Shown in pieces: positions 45,519-54,320 of a stretch of DNA of 63,327 bases (positions are counted from its first letter, which is position 1; each line of letters begins with the position of its first letter). The position numbers were made by a program, and so were the translations under genes. The DNA lies in assembly GCA_020723285.1 (NCBI GenBank), contig DYJE01000031.1, positions 1-63,327 of the forward strand. Reading direction: 5' to 3'. Source of the stretch: Desulforapulum autotrophicum. Its GTDB lineage: Bacteria; Desulfobacterota; Desulfobacteria; Desulfobacterales; Desulfolunaceae. Under the pieces are notes generated by a model that was given only the letters and a program-made list of their open reading frames with translations, searched no databases and was not told the DNA's origin.

Positions 45519-48476
45519 ATGACAACCACAATCCCCCGTTCCCGACTCATCGCATTGGCATTCCTTTCGCTGGCCGCCCTTCTTCCGGTTTTTCCGGTCT
45601 TCGCCGCCGACTATCCCATCTATACCCTCCAGGACCTCCAGGCCATGAAAGACCACCTCACGGACCGCTGCATCCTGATGAACGACATCGATGCCACAGA
45701 GACCCGGAACTGGAACGAGGGCCGGGGATTTGAGCCGGTGGGAGCCGCAGGACAGCCCGCAGACCCGGCGAACCAGTATTTCAGGGGAATTTTCGAAGGA
45801 AACGGTCATACCATCCGCAATCTGTATATCAATCGGCCTGATCAGAGCTGTGTTGGATTATTCAGCGGCATCACCGTCACAGACACCGCCGTCACCGTTC
45901 AGAATGTGATTATTGAAAACGCCGAAATCACGGGGGCTTTCGGTACGGGTATCCTGGCCGGGCGGATCATGTCCTTCAGTTCCACGGAGCTTGCAACGGT
46001 TACCGCCGCCCGGATCAGCGTATCAGGGAAGGTTCATACAGCCACGAATATTGCCGGAGGTGTGGTGGGCGAATTGAGCGGCAACCGGATCGTGATAACG
46101 GATTGCATCGGAACATGCGACATATCGGGCTCAAAATATCTGGGTTCCATAATCGGTGGAAGCAATGGATCTGTTTATCTGATTCGATGCACCGGGTATG
46201 GCACCGTTTCAGGAACAGATGAGGGATGTGGTGGCGTGGCCGGTTACATCTCCGGTGGATCGCTCAGGGATTGCAGATCCCATGTCAAAACCGCCGGAAC
46301 CTCCGATGTTGGCGGCCTTGTGGGGACATTCATCGGAACCAGCCTCATCGAGCGATGCTGCAACAACGGTCTGGTTTCCGGAACAGGTTCAAACATCGGC
46401 GGCCTTGTCGGGCGTCTCAATACAGGCGCAACAGTCCGTAACTCATACAGCGTGGCATCGGTTTCAGGGGCCGGTAACGTGGGCGGTTTCGCAGGGCAGA
46501 ACAACGGCGGAACCATTCAGTTCAGTTACTGCCAGGGTGTGGTCAGCGGATCGGGCGGAAATTTCGTGGGCCTTTTCAACAATCCTCAGAACACGCCATC
46601 CCTTCTTTTGTACAACTACTGGAACGTCACGGTTTCCGGTTCCACCACGGGCCATGTGGACAATCAGATGGAAGGTCTCACCGAGATTCAGATGGTTTCG
46701 CCGGCAAGTTTCGAAACCTGGGATTTCAACGCGGTCTGGGCCATGGAGCTGAGCGAGGGACACAAGACAGCGCCGTTTTTCCGTTTCAAAGGGGGAAACG
46801 GAACGGAGGCTGACCCCTTCCGTATCGGCGATGTTTACGGACTTCAGGGCATGGGGCTGTCCGAAAGTCTGCGGGAGAGCTATTTCATTCAGACGGCGAA
46901 CGTGGATGCGGTCATCACGAAAATCTGGAACACCGGCGCGGGTTTCATTCCCGTGGGGCTGACCGAACCGTTCAACGGCCGGTTCAATGGAAACGGATTC
47001 GGAATCCGCAATCTCTACATCAACATCCCGATGATCGATGAACCCGTAGGCCTGTTCGGGACCACGGGCAAAACGTCCGTCATCGAAAACGCCAGTCTTG
47101 AAAACGTGAAAGTCGTGGGCGGGGCCAAATCCGGCGGGATCGCAGGGCTGGCCAAGGGACTCATCACCCGCTGCTCGGTCACCGGAAGAATCTACGGCGG
47201 AGGTTTTGCCCTGACCGGAGCGTTCATCCTTATCGTCGGAGAACAGATGTTCGACTTCAACGCCTACGCCGGTGGGCTTGCAGGCTTCCTTGACGGCGGC
47301 GAAGTGCGCGATTGCACAGCCGATGTGGAAGTCAAGGGGCTCACCACGGCGGGAGGTCTTCTGGGCCGGGCCCTCAATGCCACGGTCGTGAACAGCCGGA
47401 GCCGGGGTTCGGTGTACGGCAACACCCTTGTGGGCGGTTTTGCCGGGATGTTCATGGACTGCCGGGTGGAACGCTGTGAAAGCCGTGCGGCGGTCCATGG
47501 CAATACCGCGGCGGGAGGGTTTGCGGGATATCTTGAAGGCGGTGAAACACTCCGCTCGGTCAGTACCGGGGCCGTGTCCGGTTACAGCATGGTCGGCGGC
47601 TTCTCAGGGCTTCTTCAGGGGCCTGCGGACCAGTGCTGGTGCTCCGGAAGCGTTCAGGGCAGCTGCGACACCGGCGGCTTTGCCGGAATCGTTCAGGCTC
47701 TTTCCAGAGACTGCATGGCCACGGGATCGGTTTCAGGAGCCGCAAACACCGGCGGTTTTGCAGGGTATATGATGCCGGGCGGATCCCTTGTCCGCTGTTA
47801 CAGCAAAGGCAAGGTGGCCGGCACAACGGAATGCGGCGGACTGGTGGGTTTCAACTCCGTGGAAGAACAGGATTACGTGTCCTGCTTCTGGGACATGACA
47901 GGCTCGGGATGGGCTCTGTCCAAAGCGGGCGCAGGGCTTAACCGCCAGAACATGGTGCAAAAGTCCAGTTACCCGGATTGGGATTTCGTTCAGGTCTGGA
48001 TCATGAACGACGGGGTGCTTCCGCCATTTCCCCTCTGGGACACCCAGGGCGCGGACCTTTACGTCACGATATCGCCGGATCAGAGCTCTTTATCAGCCCA
48101 TTCACCCTTTTCCTACACCGTCACCGTCGTCAATCAGGGCCCCTATGACGCCCTGTCCATCATTCTTTCCACGGAATCAGGTCCGGGACTTGAACATACC
48201 CGGTGTTCGTTTGACCAGGGCCAGACCTGGCTTCCCTGGGAGAGCCGTCTGGAGCTTGGGGATCTGGCTGTGGGTGAAACCCTGGTCATCCGGGTCGAAG
48301 GCCGGGCCGTGTCAAGCGATGACGGCGAAACGTCTTTGACCCTCAGCGCAGATTTCGACGGCCATGAATTCGATCAGGCGGACAATACCGCCCGGCAGGA
48401 CTGGACCCTGGGAACAACGGCCCAGGTAACGGCCGGAGACGGAAGCGGATGTTTTATATCAAGTATGGCCCTGTAA
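45519..48476 (+). CDS. large secreted GLUG-repeat surface protein
   Basis: A 985-residue exported protein with a signal peptide (1-30). It has two tandem modules (about 31-420 and 428-850). Each opens with a lead-in of the form D-L-Q-x-M ... WN-x-G-x-GF-x-PVG ... GNG-x-x-IRNLYI and continues with GLUG-type repeats (GGLVGTF, GGLVGRL, GGFAGQN, GGFAGMF, GGFAGYL), a beta-solenoid pattern; both end in a WDF-x-x-VW block. A DUF11-like beta sandwich follows (TISPDQSSLSAHSPFSYTVT). The C-terminus GDGSGCFISSMAL resembles CFI-box C-terminal sorting tails. Likely a surface adhesin-like protein. Confidence 0.88.
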   Translation: MTTTIPRSRLIALAFLSLAALLPVFPVFAADYPIYTLQDLQAMKDHLTDRCILMNDIDATETRNWNEGRGFEPVGAAGQPADPANQYFRGIFEGNGHTIRNLYINRPDQSCVGLFSGITVTDTAVTVQNVIIENAEITGAFGTGILAGRIMSFSSTELATVTAARISVSGKVHTATNIAGGVVGELSGNRIVITDCIGTCDISGSKYLGSIIGGSNGSVYLIRCTGYGTVSGTDEGCGGVAGYISGGSLRDCRSHVKTAGTSDVGGLVGTFIGTSLIERCCNNGLVSGTGSNIGGLVGRLNTGATVRNSYSVASVSGAGNVGGFAGQNNGGTIQFSYCQGVVSGSGGNFVGLFNNPQNTPSLLLYNYWNVTVSGSTTGHVDNQMEGLTEIQMVSPASFETWDFNAVWAMELSEGHKTAPFFRFKGGNGTEADPFRIGDVYGLQGMGLSESLRESYFIQTANVDAVITKIWNTGAGFIPVGLTEPFNGRFNGNGFGIRNLYINIPMIDEPVGLFGTTGKTSVIENASLENVKVVGGAKSGGIAGLAKGLITRCSVTGRIYGGGFALTGAFILIVGEQMFDFNAYAGGLAGFLDGGEVRDCTADVEVKGLTTAGGLLGRALNATVVNSRSRGSVYGNTLVGGFAGMFMDCRVERCESRAAVHGNTAAGGFAGYLEGGETLRSVSTGAVSGYSMVGGFSGLLQGPADQCWCSGSVQGSCDTGGFAGIVQALSRDCMATGSVSGAANTGGFAGYMMPGGSLVRCYSKGKVAGTTECGGLVGFNSVEEQDYVSCFWDMTGSGWALSKAGAGLNRQNMVQKSSYPDWDFVQVWIMNDGVLPPFPLWDTQGADLYVTISPDQSSLSAHSPFSYTVTVVNQGPYDALSIILSTESGPGLEHTRCSFDQGQTWLPWESRLELGDLAVGETLVIRVEGRAVSSDDGETSLTLSADFDGHEFDQADNTARQDWTLGTTAQVTAGDGSGCFISSMAL

Positions 48477-48509
48477 CCCGTCAACAGCTCAGCAAGGAGA
48501 TCCACCCTC

Positions 48510-50051
48510 ATGGCCTGTATGGATAAAATCGTCATTTATGTCATCGCTCTGATGTTCGTCATTCTTGTGTTTTCCGGCGTGACCCGCGCAGAAACGGTCA
48601 CCGTGCACCGGGCCCAGGCCATTTTGAAAAAAATGAATTACTACCCCGACGCCGTGACCGGTTCCATGAACCCCGCCACCATCAAAGCCATTGTCACGTT
48701 TCAGACGGATTACAATCTGAAACCCAACGGTCGGCTTGACGACCCCACATGCCGGGCCCTGGTGGCCGAAGACCTGAAAATCACCACTGCAGCAGATCAG
48801 GCCAGGGAACTTAAAACAGTGACCGGTGCCCAGACAAGCTTGAAATCGCTGTTTTACTATTTCGGCCCTGTCAGCGGAAAGCGCGGCGATATCCCGAAAT
48901 CGTCCCTTTCGGATTTTCAGAAAGACAACAACATCCCGGTGAGCGGCAATCTCGATGAAAAAACCGTCAGCTTTCTCGAAAGCGGCAAGGCCCAGCCCAG
49001 AAAACCCGTGGACATCAGCGCCCATCCGGTCAAGCCCGAGCCCACACCGCCTGAAACCGCCGAAAAAAAAGAAACGGCGGAAAACGGCAAACCAAAGACA
49101 GCGGAAGCCAAACCGGCGGTCACGCCTGAAAATCCTGAGATAAAAAAGCCGGCCAACGTTCAGCCGCAGTGGAATGTCAGCATGGGTCAGATGAGCTACA
49201 AACCCAGGTCAGGCTATGACTCAACGTCCTACGAAGCCCTGAACGAAACACTCAATCCCGGTCAGGCGGTGATCTACGACGACGAATCCTTTGCCATGAT
49301 CCGGCTGGCCCTGGATTACGCACCGTTTAAGGCGTCCCTCTCCACCAGCCGCCTCGGCGGCGGAGAAAACGCCGCCGACACCCTGGATTTTTCCTGGTAT
49401 GTCAGCCTGAAGAAAAAACCGTGTATCCTTTCATTTCAGGTGGATTCCGTGGAATCCGACGCTCTGGTCGACGGGCAGGTCAAAAGCATCGCAACCCGAT
49501 CGGTTTCGGGGGAATGGCTGTACCGCTACCGGCCCTGGATGGCTCTGGGCGTGGGCGTCAGTCACGGTTCATGGCCCACCCTGGTGTCCTGCAAAAGCAG
49601 CGCGAGCCGGGACCGGGACATCCGCTTTGACGAGGATTTCACCCTGTCCTCGCTCAATGCCGTGATCCGCTTCGACAGCATGGCCTCTGACCGGCGGCCG
49701 CTGTTTAAGATCGAGCATCTTTACCCTTACGTCGCCGGTTCCTTCACCGCCGGACTGGGGTTCGGAACCGTGTCCGGCAGCGTGATGGACCGCATGAGCT
49801 CGGATCTCGACCACGCCTTTTCCCCTGACATCCCCACCGTCCATGTGAAATTCGCCCCCGAGGCCGGTCTCACCTATCAGATCCACCGTCCCGGTTTTGA
49901 CCTGGCCCTGACATTGGGCTACGCGCTGACGTACCATGTCCCCAACCTGGCCCTCCACCGAATCCCCGGATTTGAAACGGACGATGAGGTGGAATTCTAC
50001 CGGCGGAATGTCAGCCACGGACCGGTATTGGGCGGAAATGTGTCGTTTTGA
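48510..50051 (+). CDS. peptidoglycan-binding protein with outer-membrane barrel-like C-terminus
   Basis: A 513-residue exported protein. A signal peptide ends near GVTRAE (residue 29). Two PG_binding_1-like domains follow: about 30-88 (AQAILKKMNYYPDAVTGSMN, FQTDYNLKPNGRLDDPTCRA) and 98-155 (LKSLFYYFGPVSGKRGDIPK, FQKDNNIPVSGNLDEKT). A Pro/Lys/Glu-rich linker spans about 160-215. The rest is alternating beta sequence ending GPVLGGNVSF, a C-terminal Phe as in BAM-assembled barrels. It may tie the outer membrane to the cell wall. It starts 33 bp after the GLUG gene and is probably co-transcribed, perhaps exporting or anchoring that protein (inference). Confidence 0.82.
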   Translation: MACMDKIVIYVIALMFVILVFSGVTRAETVTVHRAQAILKKMNYYPDAVTGSMNPATIKAIVTFQTDYNLKPNGRLDDPTCRALVAEDLKITTAADQARELKTVTGAQTSLKSLFYYFGPVSGKRGDIPKSSLSDFQKDNNIPVSGNLDEKTVSFLESGKAQPRKPVDISAHPVKPEPTPPETAEKKETAENGKPKTAEAKPAVTPENPEIKKPANVQPQWNVSMGQMSYKPRSGYDSTSYEALNETLNPGQAVIYDDESFAMIRLALDYAPFKASLSTSRLGGGENAADTLDFSWYVSLKKKPCILSFQVDSVESDALVDGQVKSIATRSVSGEWLYRYRPWMALGVGVSHGSWPTLVSCKSSASRDRDIRFDEDFTLSSLNAVIRFDSMASDRRPLFKIEHLYPYVAGSFTAGLGFGTVSGSVMDRMSSDLDHAFSPDIPTVHVKFAPEAGLTYQIHRPGFDLALTLGYALTYHVPNLALHRIPGFETDDEVEFYRRNVSHGPVLGGNVSF

Positions 50052-50176
50052 CGGGTGAATGCGATAGAGTGGGTGTCATCGATCTTTTCCGGCTCATGCC
50101 TCCTTCGGCCCCCATTTGTCAACCCAACTGTTTGATAAAGTCAGCCATAACATGTTTTAGGCATCCCATTTTCAGC

Positions 50177-52708
50177 TTACCGCGAAAGCCAGCGCCTGAT
50201 CCGCGCCGCGATGGACTGCGGATCAGGCATCAGGGCGTTTTCCAGGTTTTTGGCGTAAGGGACCGGGCATTCCGGGGCGGCCAGACGCAATGGCGGGCGT
50301 TTCAGGGTGTGAAAGCCTGCCAGACAGACACGGCTGATGACCTCGGCACCGATTCCGCCGGTGGCTGTTCCTTCTTCCAGAGTGACAAGATGGCGCGTTC
50401 CGGCAACCGATGCCAGGATGGTTTCACTGTCCATGGGGTATAAGGTGGCGAGATCCACGATTTCCAGCTCTATACCCTGCTGGGCGAGGATGTCTGCCGC
50501 GTCCAGGGCCGCAGACACACCCAAAAGATGGGTGACCAGGGTGGCATCCGCTCCTGTGCGCACGATCCGGGCTTTTCCAAGGGGAAGTGTGTAGTCGCCT
50601 CTGGGAACCCGTCCGGTGTTGGCGTAAAGAAGTTTGTGCTCGAAGAACAGCACCGGGTTGTCCGAACGGATGGCGGATTTGAGGAGGCCTTTGGCGGTGT
50701 AAGGGTCCGAGGGAGCCACGACGATCAGGCCGGGAATGCCGAAGAAAAAGCGCTCCATGCTCTGGGAGTGCTGGGCCGCCATACCGATGCCGCTGCCCAC
50801 AGGCGTCCGGACGGTGAGGGGCATGCTCACCTGTCCGCCGGTCATATACCTGAGCTTGGCGGCCTGGTTCATGATGGGGTCCATGCAGCAGGTTAAAAAA
50901 TCGCCGAAAAGGATTTCACACACCGGACGCAGACCGGTCATGGCCGCACCCACGGCTCCGCCCACAATGGCGTTTTCACTGATGGGGGTGTCGATGATCC
51001 GCGATTCGCCCAGTTTCGCCACAAGACCTTCGGTGACACTGAAGTAACCGCCCAGGCGGACGTCCTCACCCCAGAGGAACACCCGGCTGTCCCTCTTCAT
51101 TTCCTCTTCCAGGGCCTGATTGATGGCCTGGGAATAGGACAGCTCCACCCCTTCCCCGACCTGACCGATTCTCCCTTCGAACAGTCCGGCGGAATCGGGG
51201 TGATAAATCCGGGTGAACAGATCCTCTTCCGCAGGGTCTTTGGCCTTCCTTGCGAAATCCGCCGCCTCAAGGACCGCAAGGGTCACAGCCTCACGGAGGC
51301 ACCGGATCTCCTCTTCGGTGCACAGGTTGTCTGAGAGCATTTCCTTTTCAAGACGCGCGATGGGGTCCTTTTCCATGAACGACCGTTTTTCATCTTCGGT
51401 CCTGTACAGTTCCGGCTCCCCTTCCATGTGGCCGTGCCACCTGTAGGTTTTGAGTTCCACAGCCCGGGGTTTTCCGTCTTTCCGCATGGCCCGGACCAGA
51501 TCCCCCACCCGGTGGAATACCGTCATGGGGTCGTTGCCGTCCAACTGGATGGATTCGATATTGTAGGCCGCCATGCGTTTCCGGATATCCGTTTCCGCCG
51601 AATGGCGCTCGATGGACGTGAACTCGCCGTAAAGGTTGTTTTCGATGACCACCAGAAGGGGAAGCCCAAACACCCCGGCCATGTTCAGGGCTTCATGAAA
51701 CATGCCCTGGTTCACCGATCCGTCTCCGGCAAACACCACGGACACGTCGTCCCGCCCCTGGTATTTGATGGTCTGGGCCGCGCCCAGGGCAAGCAGATAT
51801 CCCGCCCCCACAATGCCGTTGGCCCCTAAGATTCCCAAAGTTCCGTCGGTGACGTGCATGGACCCGCCCTTCCCTTCGCAGAGGCCGTCAGCTTTGCCGT
51901 AGAGTTCGGCCATCATTTTTTTGAGATCGGCTCCTTTGGCGATGATGTGCCCATGCCCCCTGTGGGTGGTGTTGATGTAATCCGTGTTCCTGAGGTTCAT
52001 GCACACCCCGGCGGCCACCGCTTCCTGGCCGATGGACAGATGAATGGCTTCAGAGGGAATCTCCCCGTTCCTGAACCCTTCGGACAGATGCTGCTCGAAC
52101 GCCCTCACCGTCACCATGGTCCTGAAGATGTCCTTTACGGTGATCATGGTATCCCCGGAGTTTTTCGGGGCCATGTTCCGAAGGGGCTCCCTGATGTCCA
52201 GGGGAAAGCGGGGCAGCGCGTCCATGTCCAGGCTTTTCCGGCTCATGAGATCCGAAAGGGCGAACCAGCGCCTCTTTTTCTTTCCGGATCGTTTCCGGAC
52301 CAGAAGGTCGGACCGGCCCATGTCAGTCAGCACGGTCCGGTATATGGCAAAGGCCGGTTTAAGGGCCGGAAGAAGCTTCAGTGCTTTCTGAACCGAGCCT
52401 TTGGCCACGATTTTCCGGCTGGCCAGAGCCAGGGGCACGTTCAGATCCTCCATCCAGAACCCGTGGCCGGTGTCCGAGGCGAGAATCATTTCCACATCGG
52501 CTTTCGGCGGCGCTGCCGGGTCCCACAACACCTCTTTGCGGCCTTCACCCACGGCGATGAACATCCGGGTGTCCATGTCGGTGAACCGGAACTCCACCAC
52601 CAGGGACAGATCCGAAAGACGGTCCGCGATCTCGGGTGTTTTGAAAATGGTCTCCCACAACCGGGAAAGAATATCCTGAAGCTCTTTTTTGCTTTGATAA
52701 ACTGCCAT
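50177..52708 (-). CDS. thiamine-diphosphate dehydrogenase E1 alpha-beta fusion with SCP2-like domain
   Basis: An 843-residue three-part fusion. Residues 1-130 resemble an SCP2 sterol-carrier domain (LSLVVEFRFTDMDTRMFIAV, LALASRKIVAKGSVQKALKL). About 190-500 is E1 alpha with HLSIGQEAVAAG, THRGHGHIIAKG and the ThDP motif GDGSVNQGMFHEAL...ENN. About 525-843 is E1 beta (RVFLWGEDVRLGGYFSVTEG, DTPISENAIVGGAVGAAMTG). It should decarboxylate a 2-oxoacid or acetoin-like substrate. No E2 or E3 gene is nearby. It lies 27 bp after the SDR gene. The SCP2-like part suggests a hydrophobic or CoA-linked substrate (inference). Confidence 0.9.
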   Translation of the reverse strand: MAVYQSKKELQDILSRLWETIFKTPEIADRLSDLSLVVEFRFTDMDTRMFIAVGEGRKEVLWDPAAPPKADVEMILASDTGHGFWMEDLNVPLALASRKIVAKGSVQKALKLLPALKPAFAIYRTVLTDMGRSDLLVRKRSGKKKRRWFALSDLMSRKSLDMDALPRFPLDIREPLRNMAPKNSGDTMITVKDIFRTMVTVRAFEQHLSEGFRNGEIPSEAIHLSIGQEAVAAGVCMNLRNTDYINTTHRGHGHIIAKGADLKKMMAELYGKADGLCEGKGGSMHVTDGTLGILGANGIVGAGYLLALGAAQTIKYQGRDDVSVVFAGDGSVNQGMFHEALNMAGVFGLPLLVVIENNLYGEFTSIERHSAETDIRKRMAAYNIESIQLDGNDPMTVFHRVGDLVRAMRKDGKPRAVELKTYRWHGHMEGEPELYRTEDEKRSFMEKDPIARLEKEMLSDNLCTEEEIRCLREAVTLAVLEAADFARKAKDPAEEDLFTRIYHPDSAGLFEGRIGQVGEGVELSYSQAINQALEEEMKRDSRVFLWGEDVRLGGYFSVTEGLVAKLGESRIIDTPISENAIVGGAVGAAMTGLRPVCEILFGDFLTCCMDPIMNQAAKLRYMTGGQVSMPLTVRTPVGSGIGMAAQHSQSMERFFFGIPGLIVVAPSDPYTAKGLLKSAIRSDNPVLFFEHKLLYANTGRVPRGDYTLPLGKARIVRTGADATLVTHLLGVSAALDAADILAQQGIELEIVDLATLYPMDSETILASVAGTRHLVTLEEGTATGGIGAEVISRVCLAGFHTLKRPPLRLAAPECPVPYAKNLENALMPDPQSIAARIRRWLSR

Positions 52709-52735
52709 GTATTCCTCCTCCTTGCCTGATTTTTT

Positions 52736-53509
52736 TTATCTGGGCATCATGATGAATTTCAAAATCGTTTTCTGAACGGCCATGGGAGCCAGACGCCTGA
52801 GCATCAAAAGAGGCATCATGCCCTTCCCCTCCACATGGATTTTCCGGTTTCCAAGAGACGCGTATACCAGTGCCGCCACATCGTCCGGCGTCAGTTTCGC
52901 CCCCATGTTATCCAGGCTGGCGGCCCGGATTTTCGTATCGAGCAGCGGGGTATGAACGTAAGGCACCCGGATGTCCGACACATGGATACCCAGGCGCTCC
53001 AGTTCCATGTTGAGAGATTCGGTCAGCGACGACACGGCGGCCTTGGTGGCGGAATAAACGGCAAGATGAGCCGTTCCGTAGATGGAGGATGCGGAGCTCA
53101 TGCTGATCACCCGGCTTTTTGGTGTTCGCCTGAGCCAGGGCATTGCGGCATAGGTGCAGTTCAAAATCCCCTTGAGATTCACATCCACCACCCGCATCTG
53201 TTCATCAAGACCAAGCTCGTCAAAAAAACCCGCTTTCAGAATGCCCGCATTGTTGAACAGCACATGGAGTTTTCCGCCCGTCTTTCCGGTAAAATGGGCC
53301 AGGGCCTGTTCCGCCGAGTCGGTGTCCGCCACGTCCAGAACCCCGTGACAGCAGCATTCTTCTCCGATCTCACGGGCAAGGCCCTCCAGCTTTTCCATAT
53401 CGATATCGTAAAGGCCCACATACCAGCCTTTTTCAGCAAACAGCCGCGCCGTGGCTCTCCCGATACCCGATGCCGCGCCGGTGATCACAATGGATTTCAT
53501 CCCGTTCAT
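52736..53509 (-). CDS. short-chain dehydrogenase/reductase
   Basis: A 257-residue classical SDR: cofactor motif VITGAASGIGRATARLFAEK, NNAG, catalytic Ser in SMSSASSIYG and YSATK. The basic end LLMLRRLAPMAVQKTILKFI is reminiscent of SDRs that act near membranes. Substrate unknown. AAGGAGGGGAG precedes the ATG. It heads the SDR-E1 operon, divergent from a TetR gene and likely repressed by it. Confidence 0.93.
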   Translation of the reverse strand: MNGMKSIVITGAASGIGRATARLFAEKGWYVGLYDIDMEKLEGLAREIGEECCCHGVLDVADTDSAEQALAHFTGKTGGKLHVLFNNAGILKAGFFDELGLDEQMRVVDVNLKGILNCTYAAMPWLRRTPKSRVISMSSASSIYGTAHLAVYSATKAAVSSLTESLNMELERLGIHVSDIRVPYVHTPLLDTKIRAASLDNMGAKLTPDDVAALVYASLGNRKIHVEGKGMMPLLMLRRLAPMAVQKTILKFIMMPR

Positions 53510-53575
53510 CTCCCCTCCTTGTCTGTGATGTGATGATTCGATCCTGTTACGGACGACCTGCGGCGAAATAAATCA

Positions 53576-53589
53576 TGAACCAGAGTTCA
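53576..53589. promoter_or_regulatory. TetR-type operator, copy 1
   Basis: TGAACCAGAGTTCA is an inverted repeat (TGAAC-N4-GTTCA), 66 bp before the SDR start. It is the exact reverse complement of the second site 62 bp away. Confidence 0.7.
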
Positions 53590-53637
53590 GGTTCACGTAT
53601 TTCATACGAACTGGAACAGCGATTGTCAACAAAAACA

Positions 53638-53651
53638 TGAACTCTGGTTCA
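53638..53651. promoter_or_regulatory. TetR-type operator, copy 2
   Basis: TGAACTCTGGTTCA, the reverse complement of the site at 53576, lies 42 bp before the tetR start. The duplication in a divergent SDR/tetR spacer strongly suggests binding by the adjacent TetR protein. Confidence 0.7.
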
Positions 53652-53693
53652 AATTTACTTGTCCCCAATGGAAAATCGGTGTAATCAAAGCCC

Positions 53694-54320
53694 ATGACAC
53701 TTTCGCCCAAAACACGCGTTCCAAAGCAGAAACGCAGCATCGACAAAAAAAACCGCATCATGGACGCGGCCATGGCCCTGTTCGCCCAAAAAGGCATCCA
53801 CCGGACCAATTCCAAGGAAATCGCTGCGGAAGCCGGGGTGGCCATCGGCAGCTTCTACTCCTATTTCCCGGACAAGCACAAACTCCTCACCGAGGTTCTC
53901 GATTCCTATCTGTGCGATCACTTCGACCGGATCTGGCATGAAAACCCGGCACCGGACAGCACGGCCTACGACCGCATCATCCGCCACTACATGGAAAACC
54001 TCCTCAGGGCCTACGACACGGCACCGGATTTCCACAGAGAAACCCACGTCCTCCGGTATTCGGACCCGGACGTGAAAGCCCTCTATGACCGTGAAACGGA
54101 AAAGGAGCTGAAACAGATCGCCACGGTTCTCCACCAGTTCAAGGACCATATGACGGTGACGGACATGGAGGCCGCCTCCGTGGTGATCCACAGCGCCGCC
54201 GAAAACCTGGCGCACAAGATCAAGTTCATGGGTTCCATGGATGAACACCGTCTTGTGTCTGAATTCACGGCGATGATTTACAGGTATCTTTCAAAAGATG
54301 GGAATGCTGGGGAAGGTTAG
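53694..54320 (+). CDS. TetR-family regulator (1)
   Basis: A 208-residue repressor. The helix-turn-helix is IMDAAMALFAQKGIHRTNSK plus IAAEAGVAIGSFYSYFPDKH. The C-terminal ligand domain is of the FadR/AcrR-like length. It is divergent from SDR-E1 across the two TGAAC palindromes and should control them and itself. No clear ribosome binding site precedes the ATG. It converges with a paralogous TetR gene, overlapping it by 4 bp. Confidence 0.93.
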   Translation: MTLSPKTRVPKQKRSIDKKNRIMDAAMALFAQKGIHRTNSKEIAAEAGVAIGSFYSYFPDKHKLLTEVLDSYLCDHFDRIWHENPAPDSTAYDRIIRHYMENLLRAYDTAPDFHRETHVLRYSDPDVKALYDRETEKELKQIATVLHQFKDHMTVTDMEAASVVIHSAAENLAHKIKFMGSMDEHRLVSEFTAMIYRYLSKDGNAGEG

